This document shows positions 45,056 through 57,300 of a DNA stretch of 64,000 nucleotides, piece by piece. A model generated the notes under the pieces. It had not been told where the DNA came from. It saw nothing but the letters and a program-made list of their open reading frames with translations, and made no database searches. Position 1 is the first letter of the stretch. Every line of letters begins with the position of its first letter. The stretch comes from Juglans regia (Eukaryota; Streptophyta; Magnoliopsida; Fagales; Juglandaceae). The stretch spans positions 12,753,234-12,817,233 of the forward strand of contig NC_049903.1 of the NCBI RefSeq assembly GCF_001411555.2, read 5' to 3'. A program made the translations under genes and the position numbers.

Positions 45056-47279
45056 GCGGCCCAAGTCCAGCAGTAATTTTTGTAGACTTTTTTTGTGGAT
45101 GTTTTTTGTGGATGGTAACAATCCAAAGGCCATAGTGGTTTGTAGAAAAGGAATATATGTATCTACAAACATTGCTGCCCATATTGTTAGGTTGGGTATG
45201 TTAGACCCAGTGCAGGAAAATTAACAAGTGTTTTGGTTTTCCATTTCCTAGTGTTTTGTAAGCAAATATTGGAGATGTTAGTAGTCTCCCTTGATTGTCT
45301 TGCCGCTTCAGAGACTTGTGGTTACAAAGGGGTAATTATTGGCTATAATTTGTGCATTTAATTAATGGTTTGTAGACTGTGTATATATTAAACCAGACTT
45401 CATTGGCTAATATTAGTGTTGCTTTCATTGTATGCAGGTTTAAGCTCTCTCAAAACTTAGGTATAAATTTGATGGAAGGATAGAACAACAGTTGGTGGAG
45501 ATGAAGAGGGTTTCAAGAAGCTGGCAAAATTTGCACTACATAGCAGTAAGTGTAAAGTTTCCAGCCCGTTTGCTTTTATTCAAGCTAATTGTGCAAATAC
45601 ATGATGGATGAAAAAAAACATGGACAAAACAAGGTTGGTTGGCACATTCACGATATTGTTAATTTGCATAATGCAGTTTGGTTCTTGTGTTTGAATATGG
45701 AATAGAGTGGCTTTTACATTTATGCGCTTGCCCTCACTATGCCATTCCAATTAGGGTATATCTTCATACTATTCAATTATTTCATTTCTCCTTTCTTCCA
45801 ACCAAGTATTGCACTCATTTCCAGTTTCAGTTTTTCTAGTGATTGTTTTGCCATTGAGCTATGAAAAAGGGTAATATTCTCTGTGGGTATTTTTTTATGA
45901 TAACGTTATTCTGTACCTAACATAAGCCTTGACCCAACCATCTTAAAACCTAGAAGGAGTGATGCATAAATCAAGCAATGGTTGAAAAGAAGATATTATT
46001 TTTAACACACACTTTAGTGTTTGAATAACCATGAGGCAACTAGAATGAAGGTAATATTCCGATGACATAAAAAAACCTATTCTGTACTTCTGGCTAGGAA
46101 TACTTAGACAAATTAATTTTGGGGCTAGTTATGATTGATCTACATCATAACATAATAGGATTTGGGTGTATGCCTTTTTGGGATCTAGACTGAAAATGGA
46201 TGGGCAGTACTTTCCTAGATGATGTTATTTTCTTCAAGCATGCTCTTATTCTTATAACTGTAAGCATTTTTTTTTTGGAATGATCCTTTTATTTATGTAT
46301 TTGCTCTGCTGTCTTTGATTTCCCGGTGGTCTAAAAGTGAAAAACTGCCCCTTTCCCCCAACCAGAATTTTCTTGTTGCTTTCTCTTGCCTCTCTTTTCA
46401 TCTGTTTATACATAGACTTGTGGATCGAGTTGCCTAGGCTAGTGAAGAATCTTAATACCAAGCTTGTAATTAGTATGGTTGTATTGATGCTTTGTAGCTA
46501 AATTTGGTAGTTTCTGGTGGTTATACTCACAAACATATTAGTTCCTACTCTGGGACTGAAAGATTAATGGTGGTTAGCTTATCCAAAAAAAAAAAAAAAA
46601 GGGGTCCTGGTGTGCTAGCCATGATAAGTTGTGTATTTATCATTTGCTCATTTAAATTTCAGTACTAGATTTTATGAATTGAGGGTTTTTTTTTTTTAGT
46701 AACTATTGTTTAACCTTGTTGAATATTGTGAAGGATTATAACTACACAAAAAGGGGATCTATATGTATCGAGTGTTAGATCATTTGTTAGAAATATGGCT
46801 TAACTGCTTGTACTAGTCCAAATCTCATATTTCAAGTCTTAAAGGTATAATAGAGGATCCAATCTCTCCAGGCAGGGAGCACTATTCCAGAATGGACACA
46901 AACCTCAGCTCATCAGCATTAGTACTGCAACATGTGTTTACTGCAGATTTGTAATTCCATCCTGTACTTGGGTTCTATTTGCAAACATACTTGTATTTTG
47001 ATGGCCTATGTTGATTGGTTAACCTAGTGGACAGATTTGTAAATTACAATATTAATTATGTATATATACATAATAGTTGTCGGTAATCTGAATTTTTTGT
47101 TTGATAAGTTTGAAATATGTTGTTGCTTATATTTTTTGATGGATTATTGTGTTGAAAGAGGTTCAATACAGGCCTGTTTGTGGGATTAATTGTTGTGATA
47201 GTGTTGATTTTTGGTTGGATTCATTGTTTTCAGATCTGATTGGTAGGAAAATCTTTTTTTTTTTTCCCTAGTTGCAGAC
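45056..47279. other. Interior of CACTA-like block, no gene supported
   Basis: This is AT-rich sequence with two short A or T runs (46586, 46687). A candidate donor/acceptor for continuation of the tnpA-type transcript (TGCAG near 45437) exists but gives no recognisable protein. Confidence 0.35.
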
Positions 47280-47427
47280 ACTGGTGAGAACAAACTTTTC
47301 CAGAAGAGTTAATTTGGTCACAAATAATCTTTTCTCACCATCGTATTTCACACAAATAATATTCCTGTGAAATGCATCTTAAGCAGATGATTTTTAGACC
47401 AAGAGATTGTAGTGGAAATTGTAAATC

Positions 47428-47880
47428 CCATGAACAAATTGGTGGGTAAAACGCAAAAACCCATCTTTTGCCACAAATTAATTTTGGTGGAAAAAAATTG
47501 AACCAATTTGTTACAAATGAGCTTCACCGGAAACCACTATTTACAATCAAGCAATTGGTAGGAAAATGTTATTTTCCGACCAATTGATTGTAGTGGAAAG
47601 TATAGTTTCCACCAGATTTTATCTTCCAGATTATTCTTTTCCCATGAACAAATTGGTGGATAAAATGCAAAAGCTCATCTTTTGCCACAAATTAATTACC
47701 GTGAAAAAAAGTTGAATCAATTTGTTACAAATGAGCTTCGCCGGAAAAAACTATTTACAATCAAGGAATTGGGAGGAAAATGTCTTTTTCCGACCAATTG
47801 ATTGTAGTGGAAAGTATAATTTCCACCAAATTTTATTTTCAGGATTCTTCTATTCCCATTAATAAATTGGTGGGTAAAAT
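47428..47880. repeat. 213-bp tandem repeat in CACTA-like subterminal region
   Basis: Two full copies and the start of a third begin at about 47428, 47641 and 47855 (CCCATGAACAAATTGGTGG, third CCCATTAATAAATTGGTGG). Each contains TCTTTTGCCACAAATTAATT, GAGCTTC(A/G)CCGGAAA and CCGACCAATTGATTGTAGTG. It belongs to the subterminal repeat array. Confidence 0.85.
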
Positions 47881-48217
47881 GTAAAAGACTCATCTTTTGC
47901 CATGAACAAAATTCGTGGATATAATAGTGTTGCCACGAAATTATTTCATGGATAAACGGATTATTACCGACCACGAGGTCATGTTAGTGGACCTATTTGC
48001 CACAAAATTAAAATGATTTATCCACTGTGAAGGTCGTCGCAAAAAATCGGGCTTTTCCCATGAACTGAAAATTTGGTGGAAAATTTATTTTTCCCCACCG
48101 GTTATATGCCACGAGTGTCCCACGGATCAAATTGGTGGGAAAAAAATGATTTCCCACCAATTTGATATTTTTCCCGACCACAGTCCCTCTTGGAAAAAAA
48201 TGAGATTTCTTGTAATG

Positions 48218-49755
48218 ATCATTACAAAATAAACAATAATGAATCAACTATACAACCACACTATCTTATTAACTTTTTTTGTAATATAAGTACTGCATGA
48301 CCACACACCTACACCAGCTTGTTCTCCCCCCACACAACTACACCAGAAGCTATGATATGTATGAGATTATTTAATCCATGTAAAGCCAAAAATGATAGAG
48401 AAAACCCAAGAGATCCACCAAGATTTTAATTTTTCCTTCAATCAGTAGATGACATGAGTAGTAGGAGAAGAGTTGCCCTGCTTTAAACTAATACAACCTA
48501 CATACCATAAAACATGTACAAATTCCTGTAAAAACAAGAATAGTTTCAGGAAAACTCAAGTTATCATTTCTATAACAAGCATTTGTGAAGTGACTAATCA
48601 CAAAAAGTGGATTATCAAATAAGAGGTTAACAATTGGCAACTTATAAAATGAATGAGCAGTTTAGCAACCAATTTGGGATCCATCACAAAATGTAGATAT
48701 AGTATGGAGAAGATTTTTACTTGGTCCCCCTGCTGTCGCCGGTATAAATTTCCACAGTCTACAACACTATGGCTCCATTACCTCCATAGACCACCAACCT
48801 CTAATTGAAATACAAAAGTATCTTATAACAATGTCTTTGCATTTCTGGTTGCTATGGGACAATGAAGAATACATATTCTCCACCAAGATGAGAAAGCACG
48901 TGAAAGGAGTGAAAGAGCCCAAACCAGCATGCATATTTCTAACATTGCAGTAGGACCCTCCTAACTCTTTATTTTAAAAAAATAATTTCATTTAGTACAA
49001 TAACAATAAACAAGATTAAAGAAGAAAGTGGGCTGTTTGTCACCACTTCATAAGTGGCCTTGAATCTAAGACCTCCCCCCACATAAATATGAGTAAAAAC
49101 ACTGTCAAATGTATATGATATTTATTTGGCATATAGATTATGTATCAAGTATGCAGTATAGCTGCAATTGAACCAGCAAAGATGAGATAGCGAGAGAGAA
49201 AGAGGAACAGAGATAGAAGAAAAAAGTGGGCGGAGGGTTAGAAGCATTAGGGTTAGGGCTTGGCTTTTTTGGAAATGGGGAAAAGGAACAGAGCGAGAGA
49301 GAAAGAGGAGCAGAGTGCGAAAGAGAGGAAAAAAAAGGTCTGTCTATTTTGATTCGAAACTTTTTGCAGTGAGAACAGTCGTCGTAAAAGTACTATAAAT
49401 TGTTGCAATTAGTCATATGCTACCAATTTATTTCCTGCAGTCATATTTCTGGTGACCAAAATTGACGAAAATATATTTCTCGCGATGACATATTTAGTCG
49501 TTGAGATTTTTGCAACCCAACAATCCAAAATGAGTTGTTTTGCATCAATTTCATTTCCGGCAATAAAATAAAAAAATGACTTTTTTCATTGCAATTTTTC
49601 GGAAGGTTTCCACCCAAACAGTGGAAGTGGGCTTTTTGTTACTATTTTTAGTCGGCACAAATAAATGTAGCCGCGAAAACTACTTTATCTTGTAGTGTGT
49701 ATGGTGTATGGTGTTTAAAGACGAGTAGCATAACCTATAATGGAAATCATGTATC
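48218..49755. other. Spacer between CACTA-like block and unit D flank
   Basis: No gene is supported. 49180-49330 is GA-rich with TTAGGGTTAGGG. 49360-49700 again holds CACTA-subterminal-like motifs and ends CTTTATCTTGTAGTG at 49699, a CACTA-type terminus. Homology with the unit C flank (4640-4705) starts at AACTACTTTATCTTGTA, so this is the left limit of the C/D segmental duplication on this side. Confidence 0.5.
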
Positions 49756-49760
49756 CACCA

Positions 49761-49999
49761 TGTAGGAAAACTTACCTGCCTTTCTTTTGTATTGTATCCA
49801 TCTTAAATAGAGATTACAAGTGTGAGTAACGGTTATGAACAGCTAACATCATGACTGTCTATTGTGCTATAAAAGGAAATATAATCACTGCCTATCATGC
49901 TATACAAGGAAATAGGAACGTATACAAAACAGAATAAGGAATTAAAGATGGGAGGAAGTCATGGAGAGAGAATCATGGTTGACAGATTGTATCTCTACA
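49761..49999 (-). repeat. 3' LTR of Copia 3
   Basis: On the plus strand it reads TGTAGGAAAACTTACC to ATCTCTACA, 239 bp. The nested solo LTR is inserted immediately beyond its inner edge. Confidence 0.92.
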
Positions 50000-50569
50000 T
50001 CCTGTGACGCCCGCAAATTCCGCTTGGGATCGGACGGACATTTGAAGCGTCGAGACATGCAACACAAGGTTTCCTGCCCCCGTTCATGACATATAAGATG
50101 CAATATTCCTAACATGCATCTAGCATTATGCAATATTCACAGCGGATAATTTTTCTTTTTAGCAATACTATGCATCAAACCGAAATATCCCAAATACTTA
50201 AAACATACTTCATACATAATGACATACTAAACAACTGAGATCACAATATTAATCCATATGGTTGTGATCAAAAGAGTGATGGAGATTGAACTCTACAAAT
50301 ACAAGTAGTAATCTGAGGTAACTATTGTATTAACACCTACATCGCATCGTCGCTTAGTCGACCATTTCCAGTTGGTCGATTCCCGATTCTCCTTCAGATC
50401 CTGTAACAAAATCTACCATTCGGGGGGGGAATGGTAGTTGGGACTACCACAGTAAGATTTGATTACAAATCTCAGCAAGTTAACAGGAAACTTCCACACA
50501 GGTTAATGATGCATGCATGGCAATAAAAGCATGAATGCATAATCAAATCGTAAGTAATCATAGCATAAC

Positions 50570-50870
50570 TTGACATACAACATAACATAACTGGCATAAC
50601 TTAAACTGAAACTGAAGCTTAGCATGAACGTGACTTGAAACATAACATGGACTTGAAACATAACATGAACGTGAACATGCATAATTTGAACTTGAACTTG
50701 AGCATGACATAACATAAATGTGAACTTGGAACATAACGTAAACGTGAACATAACATAACATGAACTTGGAACATATTCTTGTCTCATGGGATTACCATGA
50801 TTGCGTGAACGTAAACTTGAATATAACATAACGTGAAACATGACTTGAACTTGGAATCTTATTCAATAGA
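50570..50870. repeat. Degenerate ACATAACATGAACTTGA minisatellite
   Basis: Many imperfect copies of a 12-18-bp unit are present (GAACTTGGAACATAAC, AACATAACATGAACGTG). The same vocabulary returns at 51330-51800 (CATTTCGTAACATG, CATAACATG). Confidence 0.75.
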
Positions 50871-50987
50871 CTTAATCATTAACATGACCATATGGGTGCT
50901 ACACAGGTCCCCTTGAGCCGTGTGTCCCTGCCGATTACCGCATCACATCACAGGTTTCTATACCAGCTGTGAGTGCGTTAATACGTA

Positions 50988-51110
50988 CTCCACAGTTGTT
51001 GTGGCCCCACGTATTCTACGTGTCACAATTGCTGTGTCTCACGTAGTGTATGCTCCACAGTTGTTGTGGCCCCATACTTCATGCTCCACAGTTGTTGTGG
51101 CCCCATGACT
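50988..51110. repeat. CACAGTTGTTGTGGCCCC repeats
   Basis: Three copies of CTCCACAGTTGTTGTGGCCC lie near 50988, 51052 and 51083, the last two 31 bp apart, with two more diverged versions (GTCACAATTGCTGTG, GCCACACTTGCTGTGG). Confidence 0.8.
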
Positions 51111-51329
51111 TATCTGTTTGTGCCACACTTGCTGTGGACACACGTAACATAATGTGTGGCACCATCGGCGTTAGTGCCTGGCGCGCTCCGGTGACCAGCT
51201 AATTAGGCCCCATTCGCAACCTGTTGACTGTACTTCGTCAACCCAGGGAATTTCACACCTATTTAGACACTCCAGCGTGAACAAAGGAGTTCCACTAGGA
51301 TATTACCCCATCCTAGCGCTTAGGGTCGT

Positions 51330-51800
51330 GATTGACATGAATGACTTAACTGGCAGACATGACATTTCGTAACGTGACGTAACATGAACGTGACATAAAA
51401 GATAGAAATCTTGACGTAACATAACGTGACATGAACGTAGGACGACAGACATGACATACTTCGAGACATAAATGTAACAGAGAACATTTCATAACATGTC
51501 ATACATGTAACATGCAACATTTCGTAACATGGCATACCATATAACAGACAACATTTCTTAACATGGCGTAACATGTGACAATGAATATTACATGACAAGA
51601 AATACATGTAACAGATGGCATACTTAACTTAACATGACATACTTGCAATGTATAGCATGTATAGCAATACGTGACAGAATATCTTGTGTAACAGATGAAT
51701 AATTCATGACAGAATAAATTCTGTGTAACAGATAAATATGTAATGACTTGGCATGGCACATATGATAACATGCATACATACAATTTAGTTCCCTTACTTA
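51330..51800. repeat. Second block of degenerate CATAACATG-type repeats
   Basis: Short recurring pieces such as ACATGACAT, CATTTCGTAACATG and TGTAACAGA repeat irregularly. Frames across it on the minus strand are artefacts. Confidence 0.65.
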
Positions 51801-54387
51801 TCACACATACACATTAAATTGATAGTAAGTTAAAAGCTAACTTACCTCGATCTTCGCGCTTCGAGACAAAACTCAAGTGCGATCACGGGAAACTGAAAGT
51901 AGTGATTTCTAAAAATTAAAACTTAATCACTAACAATTAGGAATATAGAAAAATATCAACTTAGAGTAAAATTACCATTTTACCCTCTACATGTGGGAAA
52001 ATGACCATTTTACCCCTAACTTAAGGATTTTGCATCCTAACTCCAAAAATCACCAAAATTTACATACCTAATGTAAATTTTATCCTAAGCTCAAATATCA
52101 ATTCAAAAAAAATTTAAAACTAAACACAACCATCAAAACTCTATATGGCCGAAACTTATAAGGCTATTTCCTTTGCTTTTTGTTGTAATTCTTTCAAATC
52201 TCAAAACTCATGATTAAACCAAAATTTTTCTTCTACTACACTCATAACATATTCTTAAGAATAATCATGTTTTGAATCATGAACAAAAGTCATCAAAATC
52301 ACTAAAACCATACTTGAACTTTTTGGTTTCTCTTCTAAGTTCAAAACAGAATTTTGTTTCTAACTTGTTTTGATCAACCTCTTGATCCATGACTTATAAA
52401 GAAGTGATCTTCAAACCAAAACATCACATGATTCAAAAATGTGTCATAAAACAGATCCAAGCTTCAAACTCAAGATCACATGGGTAAACATCAACCAAAA
52501 CATAAATTTAGCCAAGAACATCATCACTTTGGCCTAACCGAATATCTCCTTGCATAAAATTTCATATGTTCGAAACTAACTTCAAATATCTTCAAAATAA
52601 CATTCTAACATGTATATAAGATGCTTAGGATCTTCCAATAAAAATATCAAAGCCATTGGAATAAGATTAAACCATAAAAGATTTAAACTTTCTCAAAACA
52701 GAAACTGTTTTTCCTCTTCCAGTTTCTAAGTTTCTAGACCTAAGAAAATATTTCACCAAAACTTTTAATCATGCGACAAATCCTCAACCAATAATCATAT
52801 ACACATGTTAACAGTACTCCATAAAAATTTCGGACCAAGATCTATTCATTAGCTTGGTCAAAAACTCCAAAATATAACACACTCTCCAGTTTATCGCCCA
52901 GAATAACCTTTCTGGGGTCTAAACAACTTTTTACCAATCAAATGATCTCCAAATGGAACAAATAAGATATCCACGTAAACTAGACTCCAAAATAAACAAC
53001 TTTCATGAAGGAAACATTGTGAGGAAACACTTACAAAAGCTTCGAAACAGGCATTCAAAAGAGGTACGAAAAACTGTCCGAGAGTGTCTTTTGTGTTCTA
53101 TGAAGGAAAAGTGTAAAGGAGAGCTGCTTTTCGTGGGAAGTGGACTGAAGAGCTTCTTACACAAGCTATGTAAAGTGATAGGACTGAATGAATGGTTGAG
53201 TGTTGGCCTTTTCTTCTCATAAAAATCAGACCAAGATCTTTTCTCAAGGTGGAGTGTGAGAGTGAAAGAGTGAGGTGGCCCTTTTGCTTTGTCTTTCTAG
53301 AACCTTCTAGGACCTTCTTGTACAGATCTGGCCAGCCAAGTGGGGGTACAAAACTTAGCCATGAAGCAATCCTATGGTGACCAAATTCGTGGGCCTTAAA
53401 GGGCCTAAACCGAATGGGCCTAAAATTTGGGGTTTAAAGAGGGTTTGGGTTGCTATCAAGCCCAAATCCAATATCACTTGGTCCAATCAATTTTTCAAGG
53501 TTAACAAGGTTGGATAATGATGTTCTAACACAAATTTGAAGGATTAATAGCATGTGGAAGTGATTTAATCAAGTGATTAAACACAATGCTAGAAATCGGA
53601 TTAGAAAGGGTTTAGAGGCCAACTTTAGGGTTTTGGGGAAACCGTTTAGGGTTTCGATTTCAACAAAGCTTTTGGGCTTTCAATTGGATTCCCACCATTT
53701 AGGGTTTCACTAGGATTGAAAACCTCTTTGGTCTGGCACAATTTGGTTGAGCAGATGAAACAAGGTTTTGCTTAAGTGGCATGATCTCACACCTTGATTC
53801 CTTCAAATCCAACAAACATTCCTCATGGTGCCAAGTGTCTAATATTATTCACTAAGTGTGGCTAAGATCTTGCCAAGTGTCCAAATAAAACTTCTCTAAT
53901 CCAATTTGGACATTCCACACTGTGATTTCGAAACACTGCAATTGGTGCGCTTACCGAGGTTACTATTCACTTCGAAAAAGTGAATCATAAACTTAGTACT
54001 AAAAATTCCTAAATATTCATATTAACCTACAGTGAAAATCTTTTACCGAAATTCAATCTCGAAGTGCCCCTAAAAATAATTTCACAATTTTCAACAGACG
54101 TTTCGTCCAGAATTATGAAAATAGGATATTGCGCCATAAAATTCTAAATAATCCACTGAGTCTAATGGCGTGGACCATAATGCATTCTGACACTTCTAAC
54201 TATCTCAAATAAATAAAACTCATATTTCTAGCACCATAGTGAGTGATAACACTAACTATGTTGATAGATTAAAACCTATGCGATTGGTCGATTCATAAAA
54301 ACTTATGGAGTTTTTACGAGATTCCTAAAGTCAATAGAAATTCCACCAATGAATTTCTAGCGGGCTGTTACACATCCCCCCTCAAGC

Positions 54388-57300
54388 TCAAGGCGATATT
54401 GGACTGCTGAAGAGCTTGCTTCTATTCGGTAGAAACTTGGCAGCACACAATGGTTTTGTAAATATATCGACGATTTGATCTGGACCAGAGATATGTTGTA
54501 GAAAAAGAATACCACGAGCTACTTGTTCTCGAACAAAATGAATATCGATCTGAATATGTTTCGTGCGATGATGAAAAACTGGATTCTTAGCCATGTTGAT
54601 AGCACTGATGTTGTCGCAATACAATGTGGGAGCATGAATTAAATAGCTGATACTTTTTAGAAGATGCATGAACCACATAAGTTTAGCTATGGTTGATGCC
54701 AACGCATGGTATTTTGCTTCCGATGTAGAGCGAGACACGGTAGCTTGCTTCTTAGCTCCCCAAGATAACAAGTTGTCACCCATATAGATAGCAAACCCAG
54801 TTGTAGAACATCGATCATCCCTGGATCCTGCCCAATCCGCATCACAAAAACCACAAAGTGTAATGAGAGAAGTTTGGACAAAATTAAGTCCAATATTAAG
54901 AGTACCTTTGAGATACCGAAATATACGCTTAACGGCAAGGAGATGGGTGTCTCGTGGATTTTGCATGAACTGACAAATATTGTTGACTGCATAGGAGATG
55001 TCGGGGCGTGTCAAGGTGAGATATTGTAGCGAACCAACAAGGCGCCGATAATAAGTTTGATCAGATAGGAGAGCTCCCTCATTAGCAGTCAACGACGTAC
55101 TAGAGGCCATAGGAGTGGAGACTGGTTTCGCACCGTCCAGACCAAATTTCTGAAGTAGAGAAAGGACATATCGAGTCTGAGTGACAGTGATGGTTGACTC
55201 ATCTCGTGTAATTTGTAGGCCTAAAAAGTAATGAACATCTCCAAGATCCTTCATGTGAAAAGCAGTAGAGAGATGAGAAATAAAGCTGCTGATGCTTGAA
55301 GAAGAGCTCCTTGTTATAAGTATGTCATCGACATAAATTAAGAGCACAATTATATCTGAACCTTGACATCGAGAAAATAAGGACTAATCATAGGGACATC
55401 GATGGAAACCCATTTGTTGAATATAATTGCTGAACTTCATGTACCATGCTCTTGGAGCCTGTTTTAAACTGTAGAGAGCTTTATGCAGTTGACAAACATG
55501 ATGGCGATGAGATGAGTCTTCAAAACCAGGTGGTTGAGATAAATATACACGCTCTTGTAAATCACCATGAAGAAAAGCATTACTTACATCAAGTTGTTTA
55601 ATTGACCAACCTTGAGACAAAGCAAGTGTGAGGATCAATCGAATGGTACCATGTTTAACCACTGGACTAAATGTTTCATCATAATCTAGGCCAGGAAGTT
55701 GGGTGAAACCACGAGCCACTAGTCGAGCTTTATACTGTTCAATTGAGCCATCAGATTGTGTTTTAATTTTAAACACACATTTGCTACAAACTAGGTTCAT
55801 GTTTGGTGTTTGAGGCACCAAAGTCCATGTATTGTTGCTATGAAGCGCATTAATTTCATCTTGCATGGCTTGCTGCCACTTTGGATCAGTGAGAGCGTGC
55901 TTATATGTTCGAGGCTCTTGTGGTTGGTTTTCAAGATCAGCTAGAAGCATGCAGGTATTGGATGTCTTGAAGAAAAGAAAACCTTAGGCTTTAATGATCT
56001 TGTTTAAGTGCGCGTTATCATAGGATGAGTTCGACGTGGTGCAGATTGTGAGATGGCCTCAATGTCTGGATAAGACAATTCTGAAGCATCCTGAATGATA
56101 GTGTTGGTAGGAGGCTTCTGGCATGGTGCAGACTGTGGCATTGACGCAGAGTGTTGAACATGAAGTGAGGAAGAAAGCAATTTGAAGAGTCGGATGGAAT
56201 AGATTGTAAAGTAGCAATTTGAAGAGGCTTGGGAAGAGCACGAACTTTGAAGGTATGAAAATCAGATTTAGTGGACTCCTGCGTAGACCTGAAGGGGAAT
56301 GTTAATTCATCAAACTTTACATGCTGAGAGATATATATGCGACCTGTTTGCATGTCAAAACATTGATATCCTTTGTGATGTGTAGAGTATCCCAAGAACA
56401 CACAACGAATGGATTTATAGTCCAGTTTGGACCTTCCAAAAGGAGTAAGTAATGGGTAATATGCACGCCAAAAAACTCGTAGAAGAGTATAGGATGGTGG
56501 CGTTCCAAAAATAAGTTCATAAGGAGACTTGTTACCAAGAATAGAAGTTGGAAGCCGATTTATAAGAAATACTGCAGTGTTAAACGCAGCTGTCCAAAAT
56601 CGTGGGGGAATGGAGGCATGGGCCATTAATGTTAAACCAGTGTCCACAATATGCCGATGTCGACGTTCGGCCAATCCATTTTGCTATGGTGTTCCAGGAC
56701 ATGATAACCTGTGAATAATGCCATGGGCTACAAAATAATCTTGTAAACTTTGGTTAACAAATTCGCCGCCACCATCACTTTGAATTATTTTTGCACAAGT
56801 ATTGAACTGGTTAATCATTCTCTGAAGAAATTCAAGAAATATAGTGGCGACAACAGATTTACGAGCCATAGGAAAGTGCCATATGTATCGAGAATATTCA
56901 TCAATAATGATTAAATAAAATCGAAACCCATTATATGAGGGGATTGAGGCAGGTCCCCACACATCAGTATGAAGAGTATGTAAAAAGGTTATAGCATATG
57001 TCTCTCAAGAGCTAAATGGTAACTTTGTTGATTTACCCAAAACACAACTTTCACAAAATGCAACATTTTTATTCAGATATGATAAAGATAAAAGTTGAAG
57101 AATTCGAGATTGAGGATGTCCAAGCCGAGCATGCCACAAGTTGCTAGGTACTTTAGTTGATAGCAGACCAACTGGAGAATTTGAATGTTGGCGTAACTGG
57201 ATTGGATACAAGCCATCGACCACGGAGCCCTTAAGGAGCACCTGCTTCGTCCTCATGTCCTTAATAAGAAAACCCCAAGGATAAAATATAAAATAACAGT

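Larger units (their letters stand above)
39991..48217 (+). mobile_element. CACTA-like DNA transposon block, degenerate, with nested insertions
   Basis: The left border reads CACTACAACAGAAACTAC and the right border ATTTCTTGTAATG (reverse complement CATTACAAGAAAT), close to the CACTACAAGAAA terminus of En/Spm elements. Both flanks are rich in a recurring short motif family (TTGTGGGAA, TTTTTGCCACAAA, AAATTGGTGGGAAA) across 39991-40340 and 47280-48200, as expected for CACTA subterminal repeats. Inside is a tnpA-type frame at 44696-45055. The expected TNP2 transposase is not seen. The 3-bp flanks (TGG and ATC) do not match, so exact boundaries or single-element origin are unproven. A second CACTA-type end (CTTGTAGTG) at 49699 is a rival right border. 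Confidence 0.5.
50003..54372 (-). mobile_element. Solo LTR (Gypsy-like), 4370 bp, nested in Copia 3
   Basis: The ends are TGTGACGCCCGC and GCGGGCTGTTACA. CATCC is duplicated on both sides (49998-50002 and 54373-54377). The insertion separates the 3' LTR of Copia 3 from its polypurine tract. Read on the minus strand it starts TGTAACAGCCCGC and ends GCGGGCGTCACA, the same style as the other two solo LTRs. It is unusually long for a solo LTR and has several internal simple repeats but no gag or pol. The Tyr/Cys/Met-rich minus frames at 50503-51804 come from repeats. Confidence 0.85.

Noticed and set aside
50503..51804. Minus-strand Met/Cys/Tyr-rich frames
   Set aside because: Translation of CATAACATG-type repeats inside a solo LTR.
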